Assembly: GCF_900186995.1 (NCBI RefSeq)
Contig: NZ_LT906463.1
Coordinates: forward strand, 682,001 to 746,000
Direction of reading: 5' to 3'
Source of the DNA: Haemophilus pittmaniae
Lineage (GTDB): Bacteria > Pseudomonadota > Gammaproteobacteria > Enterobacterales > Pasteurellaceae
Length of the DNA: 64,000 nucleotides
The notes beneath the pieces are model-generated. The model was given only the letters and a program-made list of their open reading frames with translations, searched no databases and had not been told where the DNA came from. Below, one piece after another: positions 60,175 through 64,000 of the stretch. Each line of letters starts with the position of its first letter. Positions within the stretch are counted from its first letter, which is position 1. The position numbers were made by a program, and so were the translations under genes.

Positions 60175-61629
60175 TTACACATCATAGGTAGTGGATGCAG
60201 TATTACCGCCACGACCTGTCCAGTTAGTGTGGAAGAATTCACCGCGTGGTTTGTCGGTACGTTCGTAAGTATGTGCGCCGAAGTAGTCACGTTGTGCTTG
60301 CAATAAGTTTGCCGGTAAACGTGCTGAGGTATAACCATCTAAGAAGGTAATAGCTGATGCCATGCAAGGCATTGGAATACCAACTTCGATAGATTTTGCT
60401 ACGACTTTACGCCATTCACTTAATGCATTTTCTAAAATGCCCTTGAAGTAACTGTCGGAACCTAAGAAGATTAAATCCGGATTTGCTTCATATGCATCAC
60501 GAATATTGCCTAAGAAACGGCTGCGGATAATACAGCCTTCACGCCATAATAGAGCGGTGTTGCCGTAATTGATGTTCCAGTTGAAGTTTTCAGATGCTTC
60601 ACGAATCAACATAAAGCCTTGTGCATAAGAGATAATTTTGGATGCTAATAAGGCCTTGCGTACAGCTTCGATCCATACTGCTTTATCACCTTCCACTTTG
60701 CCCACAGTTTTAGCGAATAATTGGCTTGCGGCAACACGTTGCTCTTTAAATGCGGATACGCAACGGGCAAATACGGACTCGGTGATTAAGGTCAACGGAA
60801 TACCGAAATCAAGGGCATTGATACCGGTCCATTTACCGGTACCTTTTTGTCCGGCTGTATCTAAGATTTTATCCACCAGGCGGTTGCCGTCTTCATCTTT
60901 GTAACCAAGAATGTCCGCAGTGATATCGATCAAGTAACTATCTAACTCGGTATTACGCCATGCTTTAAAGGTGGCTTCGAGTTCATCATCGGATAATCCT
61001 ACACCCTCTTTTAAGAATTGGTAGGCTTCGCAAATTAATTGCATGTCTCCATATTCGATACCGTTATGTACCATTTTCACGAAATGGCCAGCACCGTCTT
61101 GGCCGACCCAATCACAGCACGCTTCGCCTTTGTCGGTTTTAGCTGAAATTGCCTGTAGAATTGGTTTCACGAATGGCCATGCTTCATGGTTACCACCTGG
61201 CATAATAGATGGTCCGTGACGCGCACCTTCTTCACCGCCCGAAACCCCTGAACCGATAAATCGAATGCCTTTTTCAGCCAATGCTTTTACACGACGGTTG
61301 GTATCTGGATAGTTTGAGTTACCGCCATCAATAATGATGTCGCCTTCTTCTAAGTGCGGTAATAATGCCTCAATGAATTGATCCACCACATCACCCGCGC
61401 GCACCATTAACATCACTTTACGTGGTTTTTCTAATTTAGAAGCTAAATCTTCTAACGAGTATGCACCGATAATGTTGGTGCCTTTTGCCGCACCTTGTAA
61501 AAATTCATCCACTTTAGATGTGGTACGGTTATATGCCACAACTTTAAAGCCATGATCATTCATATTTAAAATGAGGTTTTGCCCCATTACGGCTAAGCCG
61601 ATAACACCGATGTCGCCTTTTACTGACAT
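60175..61629 (-). CDS. gnd: 6-phosphogluconate dehydrogenase (decarboxylating)
   Basis: 484 residues, normal length. NADP-binding IGVIGLAVMGQNL, then FIGSGVSGGEEGARHGPSIMPGG and KMVHNGIEYGDMQLI with the catalytic lysine. It oxidises 6-phosphogluconate to ribulose 5-phosphate, CO2 and NADPH. Start at 61629 (MSVKGD) behind CAGGAGAAAACA; a 23-residue longer frame has no ribosome site. No zwf is adjacent. Confidence 0.97.
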   Translation of the reverse strand: MSVKGDIGVIGLAVMGQNLILNMNDHGFKVVAYNRTTSKVDEFLQGAAKGTNIIGAYSLEDLASKLEKPRKVMLMVRAGDVVDQFIEALLPHLEEGDIIIDGGNSNYPDTNRRVKALAEKGIRFIGSGVSGGEEGARHGPSIMPGGNHEAWPFVKPILQAISAKTDKGEACCDWVGQDGAGHFVKMVHNGIEYGDMQLICEAYQFLKEGVGLSDDELEATFKAWRNTELDSYLIDITADILGYKDEDGNRLVDKILDTAGQKGTGKWTGINALDFGIPLTLITESVFARCVSAFKEQRVAASQLFAKTVGKVEGDKAVWIEAVRKALLASKIISYAQGFMLIREASENFNWNINYGNTALLWREGCIIRSRFLGNIRDAYEANPDLIFLGSDSYFKGILENALSEWRKVVAKSIEVGIPMPCMASAITFLDGYTSARLPANLLQAQRDYFGAHTYERTDKPRGEFFHTNWTGRGGNTASTTYDV

Positions 61630-61715
61630 TGTTTTCTCCTGTTGTAGGGTACAAGTTGTTGTACCGATTTGAATATATCGGTGCAATAAGTTGCACATAG
61701 ATGACTACACGCAAA

Positions 61716-61724
61716 AAGTGCGGT
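61716..61724 (+). other. Uptake-signal sequence AAGTGCGGT
   Basis: Exact Haemophilus-type core with the T-rich downstream extension (CGTTTTTTC), upstream of gnd. Confidence 0.85.
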
Positions 61725-61755
61725 CGTTTTTTCAATTGTTTTTTATTGATGCTAG

Positions 61756-62289
61756 CTAGTTAAGATTTTCTGGATCCTTAAGATTTATTTTTATCAAATC
61801 TAAATCTTTTAGATTGTTATCATTGTGTCCAAGATCTTTCCTTATAGCCCTATATAATTTATCAATTTTTCGTAATGCCAAATAAGGATCGTCAGAACTA
61901 GACTCAATATTTTTGAAATCACGCCATGCTATGATTACTTCCTCTGAAGCCCAAAGCATCATATTTTCTGTGAGCTCTTGTATATTTTTTTGGAATTCTT
62001 CATCGTCTAAATCTATGCTTATATTTTTTCTGGCATTATTTTGAAATAGGTTTACCAAGTCAAAAAACATTCTATATGTTTCAATCTTGCTGGCTCGGTG
62101 GCTTTCTCTTATATCTCTGGATTTAGATTGATATTGGCTATAAATAATACCGATAAAACCTAAAGTTGCTGTGAATAATGGGATGCCAATAGTATTATTC
62201 TCAGATATCCAACGAATAATATAGTAGATAGTTATTAAAGATAAGATAATTATAACTAATCCAATAATAAAATTGATATTTTTCTTCAT
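61756..62289 (-). CDS. Hypothetical membrane protein, two N-terminal transmembrane segments
   Basis: 177 residues. Two hydrophobic segments (about 6-26 and 36-52), then a charged, helical cytoplasmic part rich in Lys, Asp, Glu and Asn (ESHRASKIETYRMFFDLVNLF...). I do not recognise the family; the layout is like small membrane-anchored proteins of accessory regions. The DNA is markedly AT-rich against its neighbour gnd, which suggests transfer. Start uncertain: ATG at 62289 has a weak site (TTAAG), and a GTG at 62319 would add 10 residues. Confidence 0.65.
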   Translation of the reverse strand: MKKNINFIIGLVIIILSLITIYYIIRWISENNTIGIPLFTATLGFIGIIYSQYQSKSRDIRESHRASKIETYRMFFDLVNLFQNNARKNISIDLDDEEFQKNIQELTENMMLWASEEVIIAWRDFKNIESSSDDPYLALRKIDKLYRAIRKDLGHNDNNLKDLDLIKINLKDPENLN

Positions 62290-62383
62290 ACACTTAAATC
62301 TAAGATAATAAATTCTCACTAAGGTAGCATCTCTATAACTATTTAATTAGCTATAATACTAACTCAAATACTAATAACCCCAC

Positions 62384-62447
62384 GATAGCGCACGTTTCCC
62401 AACGTGTGCCTTTATCTACAAGCACACGCAATGAAGCGTGCGCTATC
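62384..62447. repeat. Nested inverted repeat (MITE- or REP-like element)
   Basis: Outer arms GATAGCGCACG (62384-62394) and CGTGCGCTATC (62437-62447) are a perfect 11-bp inverted repeat. Inner arms CGTGTGC (62403-62409) and GCACACG (62422-62428) are a perfect 7-bp one. The 64-bp element has no coding capacity and resembles extragenic palindromic elements. It makes up much of the non-coding stretch 62290-62498. Confidence 0.7.
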
Positions 62448-62472
62448 AGTAATCCATTTTCGTGCTACGCAA

Positions 62473-62481
62473 AAGTGCGGT
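62473..62481 (+). other. Uptake-signal sequence AAGTGCGGT
   Basis: Exact core; with neighbours it forms the palindrome AAAAGTG-CGGT-CACTTTT (62471-62488), just after the truncated GNAT copy. Confidence 0.8.
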
Positions 62482-62498
62482 CACTTTTCCAAACGTTT

Positions 62499-62656
62499 TT
62501 AACTCTTCGTCCACGCACTCATGTGCTGTGTAAATCCAATATGCGGATAGTAATCCACCGCTTGCGGGGCGGATAACAGCACAATTTTGGCTTGTGGATG
62601 TACGGCTTGTTTAGTGTGTTTAATCGACTGCAAGATGATACCTTGTTTCTGATATT
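62499..62656 (-). pseudogene. Truncated duplicate of the GNAT acetyltransferase 3' end
   Basis: About 158 bp match the last part of the gene at 63482-63874 with roughly a dozen mismatches, including the stop codon. Translated, it gives the last ~52 residues (YQKQGI through MSAWTKS) almost unchanged. There is no start or N-terminal half; the frame is stopped just upstream at the end of the next gene. It is a gene remnant, not functional. Confidence 0.88.
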
Positions 62657-62673
62657 CTACAGCAAAACTTCTT

Positions 62674-63006
62674 TTAAATTTCTCTAATTAAAGAGTTGCC
62701 TTGCTCTAACGTGTCTAGCCACTGCCATTGTTCATGACCGATGAGTTTACTTTCCTCTAAAGAAAATGTGGTACAACAACGCCCCAAACGATTTTCTAGA
62801 GATTGATTTAAATGTTGATACGTAAATTCAATTTGAGTATCGTCAATCCATTTCCCAATTAAAAAGCCTTTTAAAATTTCACCGCCACTATATTCGGCCC
62901 AAATCATTTTACCTTGTTGATGGTAATGAAATTCGGTTTGGCTACTCACCTCACCATTTGAGGTGTTTTCAACCGCAACAAATTTCTTATTATCTAAATT
63001 CAACAT
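62674..63006 (-). CDS. Small conserved protein of the family often labelled N-acetylglutamate synthase
   Basis: 110 residues, no signal or membrane segment. The pattern NTSNGEVSSQTEFHYHQQG, IWAEYSGGEILKGFLIGKW and GHEQWQWLD matches a widespread small beta-rich family. Databases often call that family N-acetylglutamate synthase without evidence, and it has no GNAT motif. Function unknown. I chose ATG 63006 with GGAG upstream; a GTG three codons earlier is possible. Its stop lies about 18 bp from the GNAT remnant. With the lipoprotein gene it forms a two-gene cassette between GNAT repeats. Confidence 0.7.
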   Translation of the reverse strand: MLNLDNKKFVAVENTSNGEVSSQTEFHYHQQGKMIWAEYSGGEILKGFLIGKWIDDTQIEFTYQHLNQSLENRLGRCCTTFSLEESKLIGHEQWQWLDTLEQGNSLIREI

Positions 63007-63038
63007 TAAAGTCACTCCGCATCTAATGTATCTATATC

Positions 63039-63455
63039 TTATTTTTGCATAATGTAATGCATTTCTACATTTTTCACTTTTGCTGCTTTTTCTAGATCTG
63101 CTTTATCACTTTCACTATCTCCAACAAGGTATAAAGATACATCCTTGCCGACCTTTTCTGCATTATTTAGTCCATACATAGCAACTGCTTTATTCACAGA
63201 TTGACTGTTCCCTGCAATTCCGATGTGTAAATTATCTGTAGCTAAAAGAGATACGAGTCGTTTTCCTGAAGTACCACCTGCAGTTCTAATCGTTGCCACA
63301 AGCATTCCATTTGAAACTGGGTTTCCTGCTTCTGGAACTTGAAGCATTACTGAGCGATTATCTTTTGGCATTTGTGCTGCTAATTGATCTAAAGATGGAC
63401 CAGATGAACAAGCAAATAACAAAGTTGAAGTAAGTAGTACAAACAGTTTTTTCAT
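63039..63455 (-). CDS. Predicted lipoprotein of unknown family
   Basis: 138 residues. Lipoprotein signal MKKLFVLLTSTLLFAC, Cys 16 lipidated by prediction, then SSGPSLDQLAAQMPKDNRS. The mature part has no other cysteine or membrane segment. I do not recognise it. GGAGACAAAA precedes the ATG at 63455. Same strand as its neighbours and 32 bp from the next gene, so possibly co-transcribed. Confidence 0.75.
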   Translation of the reverse strand: MKKLFVLLTSTLLFACSSGPSLDQLAAQMPKDNRSVMLQVPEAGNPVSNGMLVATIRTAGGTSGKRLVSLLATDNLHIGIAGNSQSVNKAVAMYGLNNAEKVGKDVSLYLVGDSESDKADLEKAAKVKNVEMHYIMQK

Positions 63456-63481
63456 TTTTGTCTCCATATCATTCTAATAAA

Positions 63482-63874
63482 TTAACTCTTCGTCCATGCA
63501 CTCATATGCTGCGTAAATCCAATATGCGGATAATAATCCACCGCTTGCGGAGCGGATAACAGCACAATTTTGGCTTGTGGATGTAAGGCTTGTTTAGTGT
63601 GTTCAATCAATTGCAAGCCGATACCTTGTTTTTGATATTGTTCATCAACCGCTAAATCAGATAAATAACAGCAATAGGCAAAATCCGTCACGGAACGTGC
63701 TACACCCACTAATCGTTCACCATCCCAAGCGGAGACTAATAAATCAGCATGGTGCAACATTGCCGCGACACGTTTTTCATCCTCTAACGGACGGCGTGCA
63801 CCTAGGGTTGTTTTATTGAGCAATTCTGTAAATTGTTTGACAGAAATCGGTTCATTAATTTTATAGTTGATCAT
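63482..63874 (-). CDS. GNAT family N-acetyltransferase
   Basis: 130 residues, one small GNAT domain: motif D/A region CYLSDLAVDEQYQKQGIGLQLIEHTK contains the acetyl-CoA loop QKQGIG, and YYPHIGF is the usual end motif. Substrate unknown. Start at 63874 (MINYK) preceded by TAGG; an in-frame GTG two codons earlier is possible. Its 3' 158 bp are repeated at 62499-62656. The last 126 bases of the window after it show no gene. Confidence 0.85.
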   Translation of the reverse strand: MINYKINEPISVKQFTELLNKTTLGARRPLEDEKRVAAMLHHADLLVSAWDGERLVGVARSVTDFAYCCYLSDLAVDEQYQKQGIGLQLIEHTKQALHPQAKIVLLSAPQAVDYYPHIGFTQHMSAWTKS

Positions 63875-64000
63875 TGTCACACCTACGCTCCATGATGTTA
63901 AAGATAAAATAAATTATTTTACTTTGATATTACTCACGAAAATCGGCAACTGCCACGCCCCCCCGGCAAATCCTTTACAGGAACCAGTGGTATATTCTTT

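Noticed and set aside
62674..63006. N-acetylglutamate synthase as a functional name
   Set aside because: The protein matches a small family often given this label, but has no acetyltransferase motif and no arginine-gene context.

Overview
The window comes from a gammaproteobacterium of the family Pasteurellaceae. It carries the Haemophilus-type comABCDE-comF transformation cluster next to nfuA, a comM gene with a CRP-S-like competence site, a few Haemophilus-type uptake signals (AAGTGCGGT) and proteins close to those of Haemophilus and Aggregatibacter. The genus cannot be fixed from this stretch alone.

Layout. 1-4.9 kb: comA (cut by the window edge), comB-E (the PilMNOPQ-like envelope assembly for DNA uptake), comF and the Fe-S carrier nfuA. 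5.1-22.5 kb: an anaerobic formate hydrogenlyase-2 island. It holds divergent hypF, the eleven-gene hyfABCDEFGHIJ-hycI operon (a [NiFe] hydrogenase-4 with extra Mrp-type membrane subunits plus its maturation protease), mscS, and fdhF, a selenocysteine formate dehydrogenase H whose in-frame TGA lies at 20793-20795. Together these genes would convert formate to CO2 and H2. 22.5-32.5 kb: a virK/ybjX-like gene, engB, comM, carB, a small lipoprotein, carA (with two ARG boxes), mlaA and ridA. 32.6-42.5 kb: the L10-leader-controlled rplJL-rpoBC transcription unit. 42.7-45.5 kb: transaldolase, yagU and a periplasmic alpha-carbonic anhydrase. 45.6-54.2 kb: the complete spc (rplN to rpmJ) and alpha (rpsM to rplQ) ribosomal operons, with spc starting from its own promoter and structured leader instead of following the S10 operon. 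54.3-64 kb: gph, rpe, an OsmB-like lipoprotein, aphA, a Fur-box-preceded TonB-dependent haem/iron receptor, a DUF4298 gene, gnd, and a small accessory patch of short genes with a partial gene duplication and a nested inverted repeat.

The most striking unexplained structure is a dispersed intergenic repeat of about 75 bp. It occurs nine times in 64 kb, shares the core TAAGTYATTGATTTTATT, begins with AACGC, and is often anchored on or within a few bases of a stop codon (comE, hycI, comM, ridA). One copy sits inside the loop of a terminator-like stem. Other points to follow up are a possible leader peptide and hairpin in front of the hyf operon, the uncoupled spc operon with its own leader, the scarcity of exact uptake signals despite intact competence genes, and a two-gene cassette bounded by about 158-bp direct repeats of a GNAT gene's 3' end.
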